Source: Aphidius gifuensis (Eukaryota > Arthropoda > Insecta > Hymenoptera > Braconidae). Taken from it: a stretch of DNA of 64,000 nucleotides. This document shows, piece by piece, positions 36,527 through 48,764 of this stretch; within the stretch, counting starts at the first letter, position 1; every line of letters begins with the position of its first letter. The position numbers were made by a program, and so were the translations under genes. Under the pieces are notes generated by a model. It was not told where the DNA came from and ran no database searches. It was given only the letters and a program-made list of their open reading frames with translations. The stretch spans positions 22,048,537 through 22,112,536 of the forward strand of contig NC_057791.1 in the NCBI RefSeq assembly GCF_014905175.1, written 5' to 3'.

Positions 36527-39500
36527 TTAATTAAATTTTTGTCGTTGTTGTTGTTGTTGTTGTGCTTTGAGTTTTTGATTGTACATCAAATATGCTGATA
36601 TTGGCTGACGTGGATTTCTTTTGAGCATACGTTCACGGAAATTTAATTCACTATTTTTTTTATTTTTTAATGATTTCTTTTTCTTTAAATTAACAACAGT
36701 AAATTGTGTTGTACTACCAAATGTTGTTGTTTCTAATGGCACATAATCTTCAATTAACATATTTTTAGGTATTTTTGATGGTGAATCAAACATGGTACGT
36801 GATGGCATAATTTTTGGCTTCTTCTTCATTGGTTTTTCATCTGATAAACTGTCCAAGAAGTCATCAGCTAAACGTTTTATTCCAGTTTTGACATTATTAA
36901 CATTATTAACATGTTCTTTTGATTCATCAATTGAATTTTTCTTGACTTCAACAACAACATTTGTATTATTTGATTTATTTTTCTTATTTTTATTTTTATT
37001 TTTCTTTTTATTATTTTCCTTATTTGCTTGAATACTTTCAGCTTGTTTTTTCATAGCTTCTTCATTATCTTGACGTGCTTTGGATAGACTAACACATTCT
37101 GGTTTATCATCATCAACATCAATTTTATTTTGCATTTGTTTTTGTTTTTGAATTACTTCTTCAATTTGCTTGCATGCTTTTGAAAATACTTGTTCTTCAT
37201 CAATACTAGTATCAACATCTTCTGTTTCAACTGGTAGAGAAAGTTTTCTTTTTTTATTTTCAACATTTTTATTATCTGATGCTGCACTTAGACGTTTGGT
37301 TGCTTGTATTTTTATTGCTGGCATTGTGTCATTTAATTTATCTTTCATCAATGTTCTAAAATCTGGTGATTCTGTTGCACCTGGCATAAATGTGTTGTTC
37401 AATGCACTTGGTGTTTTTGATTTTTCAATATTTGTTGTTAACGTCTTTTGAAGAAGATTTTTTGGTGTTTTTGGTTCTTTAAAACTTTCATTAGTTTTTT
37501 TAGCTGAATCTTTTGGTGTATTTAATTTATTTTTTAATTTTTTATCTGGTGTATCAATATCAGTTGATTCAAGTTCAGATGACGATGATGAATCAGTAAT
37601 TTTCTTTGTTTTTTTAGATGATGCTGGACGAGGTGTATCAACACCGGATGAACTGTCACCACTGGTGTATCAATACGATGATGAATCAGTAATTTTCTTT
37701 GTTTTTTTAGATGATGCTGGACGAGGTGTATCAACACCGGATGAACTGTCACCACTTTCAGTAATCATTTTTGATAATTGTGCATTTTTCATTAATTTTT
37801 TTGATGATAACGGTCCAGGTGTATCAACATCAGATGATGAACTGACACTGATGCTTGTGGTTTTTGGTGTTTTCAATGATACTGGTAATTTTTTTGATGA
37901 TGATTCAGGTGTGCTAATATCAGATGATGAACTGATACTTATACTCATCATTTTAGGTGTTTTAGCAAGTTTTGCTGATTTTTTTGTTGATGCAGGAAGT
38001 GGTGAATCAACTCCAGATGATGATGTTACACTTGAACTTGTTTTATTTGGTGTTTGTTCAAATGTCAATAATTTTTTTGATGATAAACTTGGTGAATCAA
38101 CACCAGATACAGAACTTGATAAATCAATAGTTTTATTAGTTTTTTTAGATGACAATGGACCTGGTGTATTTTTTTTTGCTGATAAATCAACAGGTTGTTT
38201 TGATTTTTTTGTAGAACCAAATGATTCATTTGATGGAGTTGCAAAACTCTTATTTTCTGTATTTGATTTTAAACTATCATTTGATAAATTAAACATTTTA
38301 TTTGATTCAATTTTTGGACGTGGTGTATCAACATGTGGAACATTTTTATTATTACCCAATGAACAATTTAATTTCATTTTTTTCATTGATGTTGGTGGTG
38401 GTAAATCAGATTCTGATGTAGTTTTTTTATTTGATTCAGATTTTGGTGTTGAACTATCAACAGATGATATTATACGATTGAATTTTTTATTTTTAGATTC
38501 ATTTAAATTGATTGATTCATTTTCTTTTTTATCGTCTTCTTTATCACTTGTTGTTTTATCAAGTGACTCATCTTCATCGTTAATTTCTTCAATAATAACG
38601 CCTGAATTTTCTTCTTCCTCATCATCATCAAATCCTTCGATAATAATTGTTGAAGGCTTGCGTACACGGCAATACTCATTTGAATCTTCATCACTGTCAT
38701 CATCGTCGTCATTATTAGAATCATCATCCTCCTCTTCTTCTTCGTCAGAATCATCATCATCATCATCATCAACAACAAAATCAGCTAAATCACTGCCATC
38801 ATCATCGGAATCTGATGCATCCTCATCATCTTCACTAGCAAGACAACTATCAGCTGGTACATCATCATCTGAATATTTTAATGATGTGTTACCATTGAAA
38901 TTATATTCTTTTGCAATATCAGAATTGATACTGGAATTTTCATCTTCATCTTCATCATCATCATCATCAGTATCATTAATTTCAACATCGACGTCTTCAT
39001 CTTCTTCATCATCATCATCATCATCATCCTCATTATCACCATTAATTTTCTTTTCTTCCTCTTCGTCATCTTTGTCATCACTGTCTTCCTCTTCTTCTTT
39101 ATTATCATCATCATCGTCATCATCATCATCATTTTCATTTTCAGCATCGTCTTGACCTTCATCATTATCATCACTATACACAAATGCTTGTACAACATGA
39201 ACATCTTCATCACTATCTGAATTTTGACTATTTGAATCTGAATCCAAATTGACAATTTTTGATTTATCATTTTCTTTAATTTTATCATCATTTTCTGATA
39301 ATTTTATTGATTTATTGATTGAATCATTCATAGATTTTTGTGAAGATTTCAGTGCCTCACTAAGTAAACTTTTACGATTTTTAGCTGGTGTTTTATTTGG
39401 AGTTTTTGATGAAGTTGCAACTGTATCATTCAATAAACTATTTTCACTTTCAACTGGTGGTTGTATTGGTGTATTTTTTGCTGATTTTGGTGATAAATCA

Positions 39501-42500
39501 AGTGGACAATACAATGGATTTCTTTGAACTTTAATTGGTGTTTTTATTGGTGTATTTTTTGCTAATTTATCAGTGACATTAGTCAATAAATTTTTTTCAC
39601 CCTTAGCTGGTGTCTTTGATGGTGTATTTTTTGCTGATTTATCAGTGACATTGGTCAATAAATTTTTTTCACCCTTAGCTGGTGTCTTTGATGGCGTATT
39701 TTTTGCTGATTTATCAGTGACATCAGTCAATAAATTTTTTTCACCCTTAGCTGGTGACTTTGATGGTGTATTTTTTGCTGATTTAATTATTGATGTATCA
39801 GCTTCATCAGCTAATAAACTTTTTTCATTTTTAGCTGGTGTTTTTGATGGTGTATTTTTAGCTGATTTAGTTGTTGAACAAACTTCATCAATCAATGAAT
39901 TTCTTTGACTTTTAGCTGGTGTCTTTATTGGTGTATTTGTAACTGATTTAACTATTGTAGTGTCAGCTTCATCAGCTGATGAATCTTTTTCATCTTTAGC
40001 TGGTGTCTTTGATGGTGTATTTTTTACTGATTTAATTAAGGATGTTTCAGCTTCATCAGCTAATAAACTTTTTTCATTTTTAGCTGGTGTCTTTGTTGGT
40101 GTATTTTTAGGTGATTTAGTTGTTGAGCAAACATCATCAATCATTGAATGTCTTTGACTTTTAGCTGGTGTTTTAATTGGTGTACTTTTTACTAATTTAG
40201 TTGATGTATCAAGTGATAAACTAACTGAATGACTCTCATCAACTTCCATTGGTTCTTCAAAGTAATCTTGTTGATTATTAACAATATTTTCATTGTTGCC
40301 AAATGATTTACGACTCATTGATTCATTTGATTTCTCTAATACATCCTCACATTTTTCTGGTAATTCAATAATAAGTGTTTTATCAAGTTCATCTTCATCA
40401 TCATTATTATTTTCATTTTCTAATGGTGCATCAACGTCATCATCATGATCAACTGGTTTTTCAGATTTATCTTTATTATCATCATCATCAACTAATTTAA
40501 ATGAATTTTGTGAAGTTTCTAAAACATCATTTTTATCTGTATCCATTTCAAATGATAATTTACATGAATTATTTTCATTATCAGAATTTTTTTCTGCCTC
40601 TAATAATTTTTGTGATGAATTTAAATCATTTGACTCAGATGTAGCCAATGATTTACGTGAACTATTTAAATTATCTTCAGTTTTATTTAACGATTTTCTA
40701 TCAATTGATTTTCTTGATAATTCTGGAGTAACTTGCACTGTAAGTACAGATGTTTCAGTTGAATTATCATCATTTTTATTCAATGATTTTCTACATGTTG
40801 AATCTTTTAGAGAATCTAAATTATCATTATCATCATCATCATCCAATGTGATAAATGATTTACGTGAATTATTAAAACTGTCAGATTTACTTAAAGATTT
40901 TCTATCACTTGATTTTGGTAAAACTTCTTCATCAGCTTCAAGTGGAATTAATGGAGTACTTGATCTGTTCAAATGATCAACAGGTTTCATCAATAATTCA
41001 TCACTTTCATCTTTTTCATCTTCAATTGATTCCAGTACTTTTTGTGCTGAATCTAACACGTTATCTTCAACTGCTGACAATGATTTACGTGAGCTATTTA
41101 AATTACCATTATGATTTTAATAAATCATCTGAACTATCATCAACTTTATTCAATGATTTTCTACTAATTGATTTCCTTGATGAATCATCCTCTTCCAGCT
41201 TGACTGATGATTCGATTATACAATCATCAATTTTATTTAAAGATTTTCTACTAACACTTGATGTTTTTGAAGCATCATCATCGTCTTCTAATTTGACTGA
41301 TGACGTATTTAAACAATCATCAATTTTATTTAAAGATTTTCTACCAATTGATGTTCTTGATGCATCATCAGTTTTTAATGTGTCTGGTGATGTGTTTAGG
41401 TTATTATCAGAGGCACTTGAAGGTTCATTGGACTCTTTTTTTTCATCTTCAGTTGGTTCTAATTTTTGTGATGCATCAATGACATTTGATGAGCTGTTTT
41501 TATTATTATCATCATTATTATTTAATGATTCACGACTATTTGATTTATTTATAGATTCTACTTCTTCATCATCATCATTATTAGTTTCTACAGTTGTTTG
41601 ACGTGATATTGATTTTAATGGTTCAATTTCATCAATTTTTTTTAACTGTATTGTTAGTTGACCACAAATTCCCTCATCAACAGTATCTAATTTTTTCTTT
41701 TCTATTGTTTCCAATTCAGTTATATCTATAAAATAAAAATAAATTTTATAAATTAATAAACAATATTATATATTTTTCAAGTATTAATTAAACTCACCAG
41801 ATGCATTACTGTCAGTGTCATTGACAATTTTACGTCTACCTCTGGTGATAATTCTTGGCTCTTCAATAACAGATGGTTCACTTGGTTGTACTGATGCACG
41901 TCTTGTACGTGTTTTAATTGGTGTACCACTATTTGATCCAGGTAATTCTAATGTTCTTAATGTGTCATTTCTTTGATCATCAACTGATCCAGCTCTGGTG
42001 TTTCTTGTTCGTACAGATGGTGACATTGTTTGTGTCTCAGAACCAGCTCTGACACCTCGTCTAAATAAATAACATGACAAGTTTAATAATTAAATATGAA
42101 AATTTAAAAAACAAAAATATTATCAACATTTTATTTTATTTTAATTATGTATTAACCTGAGTCTGGTTTTTGGTGGTGTATCTGGACATACTGTTATTGC
42201 TGCTGAACTTCTACGTGTAATTCTTTTACTTTCACCAATAACATCATCACCAATTTCACTAATATCTGATGTTATTGATGGATTTCTTGGTCTAAGTGAA
42301 CGAGTCTTTGTTGCTGGACCAGATAATTCACTTACAATTGATTCTGGTGATGATTCTGCTGGTTGACGTCTTGTACTTCTTGTACTTCTTCTTAATGGTG
42401 AATCAGTTACTGATGACATTTTTGTTCCTCGTAATGGTCTACGAACTGATAAATTTCAACAAAATAAAACATTAATTTTCAACTGATAAATTATTATTGT

Positions 42501-42735
42501 TATCATCATCATCAGCTGGACACTGATGTTAATATAAACATTTGTTAATAGGTACAATAATTACAAAGCTTGATTACTCATAAAAATAAAAAAAAAAAAC
42601 AGACAAATGTTTATTATAATTTCTAGCAACATAAAACCGTTCAAGTCTTTTTTTTTTCCAACAAAATAAAAAGACCAACTCACCAACAGTTTTGGCATCA
42701 GATTTCTCTTCTTCAATATCTTTCAATGATTGCAT
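36527..42735 (-). CDS. Large acidic, TPxK-repeat protein, probably nuclear; reading frame broken twice
   Basis: Exons 42735-42684, 42445-42157, 42060-41798 and 41725-36527 join in phase; read through the two lesions, the product would be about 1930 residues. The N-terminal third is Arg/Ser-rich (RRSTRSTRRQ, KTRSLRPRN), the middle has NSSRKSL repeats, then eight or more KSAKNTPSKTPAK-type repeats, then a very long Asp/Glu run with Ser, then SGVDTPxPxSSKK repeats, a Lys-rich region, and a conserved-looking tail (FRERMLKRNPRQPISAYLMY). This composition suggests a phosphorylated chromatin or nucleolar protein. I do not recognise the family; Nopp140- or slender-lobes-like insect proteins are possible comparisons. 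Lesions: an A-run one base short at 41115-41118, which ends the first frame at 41109, and a TGA at 37670-37672 produced by a 93-bp duplication. Downstream of both, the frame stays open to 36527, which argues for assembly error or a very recent event rather than long-dead sequence. Confidence 0.75.
37583..37756 (-). repeat. 93-bp offset tandem duplication creating an in-frame stop
   Basis: An 81-bp segment (37583-37663) recurs at 37676-37756, separated by 12 bp that match the flank of the first copy in jumbled order. In protein terms the unit GDSSSGVDTPRPASSKK is doubled. The junction reads TCATCG TAT TGA TAC ACC, so codon 37672-37670 is TGA. The two copies appear identical. Confidence 0.9.
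38540..39170 (-). repeat. Aspartate/glutamate trinucleotide-repeat region
   Basis: On the + strand this is a dense array of TCA, TCT and TCC triplets, coding Asp, Glu and Ser on the minus strand. It gives long opposite-strand Ser-rich open frames that are not genes. Expandable triplet tracts like this commonly vary in length between alleles. Confidence 0.8.
39375..40215 (-). repeat. Coding minisatellite for KNTPxKTPAK units
   Basis: The + strand word ttagctggtg recurs at steps of 72 or 84 bp (for example 39603, 39675, 39747, 39831), always a multiple of three. Each unit encodes a variant of KSAKNTPSKTPAKGEKNLL. Three neighbouring 72-bp units are almost identical, which points to recent unequal exchange; outer units are more diverged. 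TP-K motifs resemble proline-directed kinase sites. Confidence 0.85.
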
Positions 42736-44233
42736 TATTCAAGACAACAATATATTGTCGTTAATTTTTATAAAATTAAATTAAATAAATATTTATTATT
42801 TTGTTCACAATAATTATAAATGTTTAATAATTAATACGTAGAAAATGCGAGAAACACGTGTTGCCGGGTGAAAAAAAAAAAATGGTGAATCAACTAAATA
42901 TTAACGGTTAGGCACCACAAAAAAAAAAAAAAAAATTTATCTCATCAATTTTCTTTCACTCCCGCGCGCTTGTTGTTTTCCAAGGACAAATGGGATGGAA
43001 TTATGCAGCAACGCACCAACAAAGCTTTGTAGATTATTTGCAAACTAAATGATTAATTAATTAACAATTTACTCAAATTTGCTTACCTTTTAAATTGATT
43101 GTCAATGATGCGGCTTTGATCACACGGTGTATAAAAATGCAAGTAAAAAATTTATACACAAATTATAATAATAATGATGATAATAATTGTGTATGAAGTT
43201 ATTGTACATGTATGTTTTTACTCGGTCAATAAAGTAGTTTTGCGCGCTTTTTTTTTTTTTTTATTTTATCATTGTGTTTTTTTTTTATGAATGTTATTAT
43301 TATCCGGCAACAAGTGTGATTCTCTCTGTTGGCCAAATAAAAATGTCTGCTTGATCATGATGGAGAACGATTAAGAGGAGTAGAAATATTTATTTTATTT
43401 TTTTTTTAAATTTACTTTTAAGCATTTGTAAATATGAATTTTATTTTGATTATATGCTTGGGGATTCTGTTACTTTTCTTGCCTTAATTTTAAAAAATAA
43501 AATTCAATAAATATTGTTGTTTAAATTGTTTAGAAATATTTATATTTTCGTTGATTATTTAGAGTTTATTTTTTTGATCATGGCAATGCCTAGACAATGT
43601 TGAAAATAGTTTTTAATGATTTTTAAAAAATAAAGATGATAATTAATTTATGATTTTTGTTTAAATGAAAAATTGTTATGACAAATTATGTTTATTAAAG
43701 AAAACTAAACATTAACTAAAATTATAATTAATGAAATCATTTTTTATTTATTTATTTTCAATGGCATGTTACCGATTTTTTTAACATGATTAATCTTGTA
43801 TTTTCATCAAATTAAATGTCAATAATAAAATTGTCAGAGAAAAAAAAAAAAATGATAAAATTTGACATTAGCAATTATCAAATCTGTACATTGAGTTTGT
43901 GAAATTAAAAAAAAAAAAAATATCAAGTTCAAAAAATATATTGATGTATTTGGACAATTTATTTATTAATTTTCAAATTGGCATATTTATTTTTTTTGTT
44001 TTTTTACAACTCGATTGCGTCCATTACAGAAAAAAAAAAATAAAAAAAAATTATTGTTTATTTATTAATAATTGTTTAATCGAGTTGATAATTTAGTGCA
44101 ATTGTTGACTCAGCACAAATGGAATTTCATGATGACTTAAATTTAAAAACCTAAGCTTAAACCTGGATTTCTCTTTTTTTTATTTTTATTTTTTAAATAA
44201 CACATGTTAAAGAAATATTATTATTTTTTTTTC
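42736..44233. other. Intergenic region between the acidic-protein gene and the nucleoplasmin-like gene
   Basis: Contains the presumed promoter of the acidic-protein gene (a somewhat GC-richer block near 42955-43025 with cccgcgcgcttg) and the 3' untranslated region of the nucleoplasmin-like gene. No exon seen in the rest. Confidence 0.5.
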
Positions 44234-45963
44234 TTATTTCTTCTTGTTGTTCTTATTGTTGACTTGATTTTTGTTATTTTTGCTTGCAGCTGTCAATTTT
44301 GCCATTTTTTTCTTGGGTTCATCATCTTCCTCTCCATCTTGATCACTGTCCTGATTTACCAATTTAAAAAAGCATTAATAAACACTCCAATCATTTATTA
44401 TAAATTAAAAAAAATTAATAATATAATTATTAATTTCTTACTTTTTCATCATCTTCATCATCAATGTTTTCTTCTTCCATTTCATCTTCCAAATCGTCAA
44501 ATTCTTCTATGTGTGTTCCTACAATAACAAAATAAAAAAATAAAAATTAATTGTCATTTCATTTACCACCACAAATTACTCAATATATTTTTTATTTTTA
44601 GCTAATTTATATTACCAAGAAGATTGTGTCCGACAATGTGGACTGGACCAGATCCTTGAATGAGAGAAAATGTAACTGGTGGATCTGGGAAACTGAGATC
44701 AAGTGCAATTTGTTCAGTTTTTCCTCTTTGCAAAAGTGCAATTGGAGTCTTGACAAGTCCTTTTAATCCCATAGCTTCAACTCCCAATACATTGAGTTCA
44801 CCTTCTTTGGCTTCTGGTCCAACAAGTGCCTACAAAATTAGTCAAATCAAATTAATTACATGAAATAAAAATAGCTTGATGTTGATGATAATATCCCATG
44901 ATCAAAAATAAATACAAAATGGATTTTTAATTATGATTTAAAATATCATCAGTTCTTGAGGCTATTAACTGATAAAAAAAATTTAACATGTCGAAACACG
45001 TCAAATAATAATATCGTTTATTCGACAAGTCAACTAAAAATAAATTTATTATTAATAATTATTGCCGCGCAAACTGTGACAACCAATGGCGACATTATCT
45101 GTTCCACCAATCACCAACTCGCCGGTACATTAACCATCATTTACTCCAACAAAAAAATAAAATATAATAACCAAAAATTTACATAATAAATAAATAAATA
45201 AAAAAAGAGACGACATTGTTGTAACTCAATGTTAAATCATTTTTTTTCTCATTTAAAAAAAAAGAAAAAAAAAAGTAATTGTTGTTAAAAATGGCTGATG
45301 AGATGAAATAAAATCAAGATAAATAGTTGATGAATAAATTTGGAGTAAATAATTATTTTTTTTTAGCTGAATAATTAGTTAATAATTTAATTTAAACAAA
45401 CCATTTTGATGATGAGTTTTTGGTCAACGCCAAAATGTGGATTGCTGCCTTCAGCGTCGTCATTTTTGTGCTCTGGATCCCAGATTTCTGTTGATTTTTC
45501 ACCCTTGAGTGTTGCTTCTGTAAACAATAAACAATAAAAAATTAATTAATTAATTTTATCTAAAATGTCCTAGTATCCTGTGATATTTTTGGTCATAAAA
45601 AACTCACGCCAAGACACATCAAGGAAACATCGTGGAGTCAATACAAAATTTATAAAAAAAAAATTAAAATAAAAATATTTATCATCAAAATAAATATAGC
45701 CCAACTCAATAAACAATTATAAATTTATAATAAAAAATTTCTAAAAGCAACAATAAATAATTAAACAATAAAAAAAATTAAATAGAGCTTTAAATTAATT
45801 TTAACAATGGCCGAAAATATGTACCGGCGTCTTGCCAATGCGTGATATGTATTAACTCAAAAAATTTACAATAAAGTAACATAAATAATGATAAAATAAT
45901 TATTTAAATTAATTAATTATGTTTATTTAAATTTAACTTACGATAAAAGTATTCTTCTGCCAT
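44234..45963 (-). CDS. Nlp: Nucleoplasmin-like histone chaperone
   Basis: Five exons: 45963-45942, 45517-45402, 44829-44616, 44518-44442 and 44350-44234, joining in phase to 181 residues. The start MAEEYFYQATLKG and the core segments DQKLIIKMALVGPEAKEGEL, VKTPIALLQRGKT, PPVTFSLIQGSGPVHIVGHN match the nucleoplasmin beta-sandwich that assembles as pentamers. The core is followed by an acidic tract (FDDLEDEMEEENIDDEDDE, then DQDGEEDDE) and a basic tail (PKKKMAKL, NKNNKKK) that acts as nuclear targeting in this family. Nucleoplasmin-family proteins bind histones, chaperone nucleosome assembly and decondense sperm chromatin. Every splice junction has a good consensus. The gene is head-to-head with TM9SF3. 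Confidence 0.95.
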
Positions 45964-46430
45964 CGTGATTGAATTAATATCAACGGATTAACGTTTACTT
46001 TTTATTTTAATAAAAAAATGTGCAACTTTTGATGCGTGTGTCGAATCAACTGAAGTGAATCTATTTTCCTATTTTTTTTTTTTTTTTTTATAGACGCCGC
46101 ATAATGGCGGACGACAACACAAACACTACTGACATCTGTTTATAATTTTTCGGGTTGGTATGTTAGACATCTGTTGTCAATGAAAACAATGATTTGTTGT
46201 TTTTATTTTTGATAGAAATTCATGTAAATTTGACCAAATAATTCAGAAAAAAAAAAAAAAATTAAAGGCTCTGTTGTACTCGTGTCGGCTTTCGTGTCAC
46301 TTTTATAGATAATTAATATTACATGATATTTTAAAAATACATGGGGCAATATCCCCGTTAAATAAAAATATTATTTATATAAATTTTCAAAAAAAAAAAA
46401 AAGTGGGAATTTTGTTGTGTAAATATCATC
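45964..46430. promoter_or_regulatory. Divergent promoter of Nlp and TM9SF3
   Basis: Only 467 bp separates the two start codons, which face away from each other. The middle (46080-46150) holds a T-run and the GC-richer sequence gacgccgcataatggcggacg, containing the palindrome-like ccgc..gcgg and a YY1-like AANATGGCGG motif. This is the natural place for the transcription starts of both genes. Motif function is inference. Confidence 0.6.
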
Positions 46431-48764
46431 ATGTCAAATTTAACAAGGATATGTCAGTTATTAATTTTTTTGTCAATTGGTTCATTGCACTTTGTCAAAT
46501 CAGATGAACATAATCACGTAGTAAGTTATTTACAGATGTTGTTTATATTATTGCATTAAATATATTAAAAAATTATGTCAAAATTTATTTTTTATTTTTC
46601 CATTAATTTGATTAGTTTGTTGGTATAATTAATTTATTAAATTTTTAGTATGAAGATAATGAACAAGTTGTTGTTTGGATGAGTACAGTTGGTCCTTATT
46701 CAAATAGACAAGAAACATATTCATATTTTTCATTGCCTTTTTGTAAAGGACTAAAAAGGGATATTAATCATTATCATGAAACATTATCAGAGGCTCTTCA
46801 GGGTATTGAACTCTCGGTCAGTGGCCTTGAAGTACATTTTAAAGGTAAATAAAATTTATAAACTTGTTTTTTTTAATATCCAATAATACAATTGTTTATT
46901 TTCATTACAGAAAATGTACCATTTACGGAATTTTGTGGTATTGAACTTAATGAGTATAATTTAAAAGCATTTTTATTTGCTGTTAAGAGTCAATATTTGT
47001 ATCAAATGTATATTGATAATTTTCCACTTTGGGGTATGTTTATAAATTAATAATTGATGAGTAATTAAATAATGACTAATTTAATGTATTTATTTAGGTG
47101 TTGTTGGTCCACCACCTGATGATAAAGATGACAAAAATCAGTACATATATACTCACAAAAAATTTGACATTGGTTATAATGGAAATCAAATAGTTGATGT
47201 TAATTTTACAGCTGATAATAAAATAAAACTTGAGCCAAATATTCATGTACCATTTTCATATGAAGTTAATTGGTACAAAAGTGATATAAAATTTGACGAT
47301 AGATTTGATAAATATCTTCTACCAAATTTTTTTCAACATCGTATACACTGGTTTAGTATATTTAATAGTTTTATGATGGTTATATTTTTGGTTGGTCTTG
47401 TGTCAATGATATTAATGAGAACATTAAGAAAAGATTATGCAAGATATAGTAGAGATGAAGAAATGGATGATATTGAAAGAGATTTGGGTGATGAATATGG
47501 TTGGAAACAAGTTCATGGTGATGTATTTCGTCCAGTTAGTCAGCCAATATTATTTACAGCACTTGTTGGTTCTGGTTATCAGGTAAATCTTAATAAATAA
47601 ATATAAATTATATTGATTTTTAATTAATCATTATCTTAATATTTGTTTTGTTTTTTTAACAGGTGACAATTGTCATTTTATGTGTTATTATATTTGCAAT
47701 ACTTGGTGAATTATATACAGAACGTGGATCAATATTAACAACAGCAATATTAACATACGCTGCAACATCACCAGTTAATGGATATACTGGTGGTGGTCTT
47801 TATGCTAGAATGGGTGGTCGTATTTGGATAACACAAATGTTATTAAGTGCATCAATGTTGCCCTTAATGGTTTGTGGTACTGCATTTTTTATTAATTTTA
47901 TCGCAATGTATTATCATGCAAGTCGTGCTATTCCATTTGGATCAATGGTAATTCATCAAATTTGTTTTTCTTCTACTACTATTATTATTGTCTTTGTTTT
48001 TTTATGATTAAATTGTATTTTTATTTATAGGTTGCTGTAACTTGTATTTGTATATTTGTTATTTTACCATTGACACTTGTTGGTACAATACTTGGAAGAA
48101 ATTTAGCTGGTACACCAGATGCACCATGTCGTGTTAATGCTGTACCACGACCGATACCAGAAAAAAAATGGTTTATGGAACCACTTGTTATTATTATACT
48201 TGGTGGTATATTACCATTTGGTTCAATATTCATTGAAATGTATTTTATCTTAACATCATTTTGGGTGTATAAAATTTATTATGTCTATTATGGATTTATG
48301 CTGTTGGTATTTATCATACTACTTGTTGTAACTGTTTGTGTTACAATTGTATGTACATATTTTCTTTTAAATGCCGAAGATTATAGATGGTAATTATAAT
48401 TATTTCAATTATACAATAATTAATTATTGAGTGGTTATTAATTTTATTTATTTTCTTCAGGCAATGGACGAGCTTTTTGGCAGCTGGTTCAACTTCTGGA
48501 TATGTGTATCTATATTCATTCTACTATTTCTTCTTTAAAACAAAGTAAGACTCTTTTTGTTCATTAAAATAATTTCTTATTATAAAAATAATTAATATTT
48601 TTTGTGTTCTTGTTTTTAGAATGTATGGCCTCTTCCAAACGACATTTTATTTTGGTTACATGGCACTTTTCAGTCTAACACTTGGTATTATGTGTGGAAC
48701 AATTGGATACGTTGGTACCAATTATTTTGTTCGTAAAATCTATTCAACAGTTAAGATAGATTAA
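46431..48764 (+). CDS. TM9SF3: Transmembrane 9 superfamily member 3
   Basis: Eight exons: 46431-46520, 46649-46844, 46911-47033, 47098-47582, 47663-47947, 48031-48389, 48461-48544 and 48620-48764, giving 588 residues, the expected length for this family. A signal peptide (ending HFVKS) is followed by a lumenal domain (VVVWMSTVGPYSNRQETY, LPFCKGL, FTEFCGIEL, HRIHWFSIFNS) and nine hydrophobic segments. Diagnostic stretches are DVFRPVSQPILF, AATSPVNGYTGGGLYARMGG, GRNLAGTPDAPCRVNAVPRP, EMYFILTSFWVYK and the C-terminus RKIYSTVKID, which carries the KxD-type Golgi retention signal. TM9 proteins are Golgi/endosomal membrane proteins involved in sorting of glycine-rich transmembrane cargo. No lesion seen. 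High confidence. Confidence 0.97.

Noticed and set aside
37665..39155. 496-codon Ser-rich open frame on the + strand
   Set aside because: It is the complement of the Asp/Glu/Ser triplet repeats of the minus-strand acidic protein; composition is explained by the GAT/GAA codons read backwards.
39249..40157. + strand frames with FSPLAGVFDGVFFADL repeats
   Set aside because: This is the reverse strand of the KNTPSKTPAK minisatellite; the repeat is explained by the minus-strand protein.
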